Positions 6,652 to 11,388 of a DNA stretch of 11,388 nt are shown one piece after another. The first letter of the stretch is position 1. Each line of letters begins with the position of its first letter. Source of the DNA: an uncultured Clostridia bacterium (GTDB lineage: Bacteria > Bacillota_A > Clostridia > Christensenellales > Aristaeellaceae); the NCBI GenBank assembly GCA_945871545.1, contig CAMBWJ010000028.1, positions 1 through 11,388 of the forward strand, written 5' to 3'. The notes under the pieces are model-generated. The model saw only the letters and a list, made by a program, of their open reading frames with translations. It was not told the origin of the DNA and did no database searches. The position numbers and the translations under genes were made by a program.

Positions 6652-7134
6652 ATGACGATCATCGAGCGAAGCGGCTACCGCTTCTGTGTGGATCTTCCGG
6701 CAACGCAGGCGTACTATGAACGCCACAGCCTCTGCGACTGTTCCTGCTGCCGGAACCTCTACGCCGGGATTCAGAGGCACTTCCCGAAGCTGGACGCCTT
6801 CCTGCGCGATTTCGGCGTGGACATCGCGCGCCCTGATGAAGCGTCGAGTTCGGAGGAGGGTGCCAGCATCGAATACTTCGAGGTGGATTACACCGTCTGC
6901 GGACACGTGGAAGCGATGGGCGAATATGAATTCGGCCTCGCGGATTCCGTTCCGGTGCACATCGCCGTTCGCGACGACTTCGTCGCACCGAACGAGCAGA
7001 CCGGCGAATACTTCACGCTCAGCGTGTATGGAATCCGCCTGCCCTGGGTGCTGGACGAACCCGTCCCGCAGCCGCAATCCGCGCGGCGATTCGCAAGAAT
7101 GAAGCAAATTCTGAACCGCAAGCATAAGGATTGA
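6652..7134 (+). CDS. Conserved-looking hypothetical protein with a CxCxCC cluster
   Basis: A 160-residue protein with no function I can assign. It has no signal peptide and no membrane segment, so it is probably cytoplasmic. The most distinctive part is HSLCDCSCCRNLYAGIQRHF (25-44), with C28, C30, C32 and C33 followed by RN, which could hold a metal; C12 and C87 or so add further cysteines. Acidic stretches follow (for example DEASSSEEG), with beta-like sequence such as EYFTLSVYGIRLPWV, and the tail is basic (SARRFARMKQILNRKHKD). I recall similar short proteins with an LCDC-x-x-CRN pattern in gut Firmicutes, but could not check this. The ATG has GGAGG 9 bases upstream, inside the end of the Sua5 gene, and starts 4 bases after its stop. 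It is the last gene before the convergent terminator. Confidence 0.8.
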   Translation: MTIIERSGYRFCVDLPATQAYYERHSLCDCSCCRNLYAGIQRHFPKLDAFLRDFGVDIARPDEASSSEEGASIEYFEVDYTVCGHVEAMGEYEFGLADSVPVHIAVRDDFVAPNEQTGEYFTLSVYGIRLPWVLDEPVPQPQSARRFARMKQILNRKHKD

Positions 7135-7168
7135 CGCTGTGCAACAGACCGCGTAATACCAAAAATCA

Positions 7169-7216
7169 GGGTTGCCCCGACGAACCAATTTGTTCTGTCG
7201 GGGCAACCCCTTTTTT
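7169..7216. terminator. Bidirectional intrinsic terminator between converging units
   Basis: GGGTTGCCCCGAC (7169-7181) and GTCGGGGCAACCC (7197-7209) form a perfect 13-bp stem. Inside it GAAC (7182-7185) pairs with GTTC (7192-7195) around a 6-base loop, with one T bulged. Six Ts follow on the plus strand (7211-7216), and on the minus strand the stem is followed by TGATTTTT (7161-7168 read in reverse). It can therefore end both the prmC-prfA-sua5 operon and the gyrBA operon. Confidence 0.93.
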
Positions 7217-7231
7217 ATCTGTTCAGATGGA

Positions 7232-9772
<2,541 letters not shown>

Positions 9773-9793
9773 GATGTCTCTTCCTCCCTTGTC

Positions 9794-11388
<1,595 letters not shown>

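Overview
This is a GC-rich stretch (roughly three-fifths G+C by eye) of ordinary chromosomal DNA, most likely from a member of the Clostridia (Firmicutes/Bacillota), perhaps an uncultured gut lineage. Three things point there: an hrcA-grpE-dnaK heat-shock operon controlled by a CIRCE operator, a zinc-type L31 gene followed by a DUF1385 (YqhQ-like) gene, prmC, prfA and a Sua5-type gene, and a gyrB-gyrA pair. The genus cannot be read from the sequence. All genes look intact except dnaK and gyrB, which are cut by the window edges. No mobile element, CRISPR array, tRNA or rRNA gene was seen.

Layout. (1) Positions 1-2112, minus strand: the heat-shock operon reads leftward from a sigma-A-type promoter at 2084-2112 through a perfect CIRCE operator (2046-2072) into hrcA, grpE and the first 75 codons of dnaK. 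(2) Positions 2258-2666, plus strand: rpmE (ribosomal protein L31) has its own strong extended -10 promoter, a 5' leader that can form competing hairpins, and two tandem hairpins after the gene, the second a good intrinsic terminator. (3) Positions 2708-7134, plus strand: a tightly packed five-gene run of a DUF1385 membrane protein, prmC, prfA, a Sua5-type threonylcarbamoyl-AMP synthase, and a small cysteine-cluster protein of unknown function. (4) Positions 7169-7216: a long hairpin that can act as a terminator in both directions between converging transcription units. (5) Positions 7232-11388, minus strand: gyrB (5' end missing) and gyrA, 21 bases apart.

How the genes work together. HrcA represses its own operon at CIRCE, and GrpE is the nucleotide exchange factor of DnaK. 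PrmC methylates the GGQ glutamine of release factor 1, encoded by the next gene, and the Sua5-type enzyme makes the activated intermediate for the t6A tRNA modification, so the middle operon is about accuracy of translation. GyrB and GyrA form DNA gyrase.

No convincing previously undescribed multi-gene system was found. The parts most worth a second look are the uncharacterised 160-residue protein at 6652-7134, the diverged DUF1385 membrane protein coupled to prmC, and the structured leader in front of rpmE.
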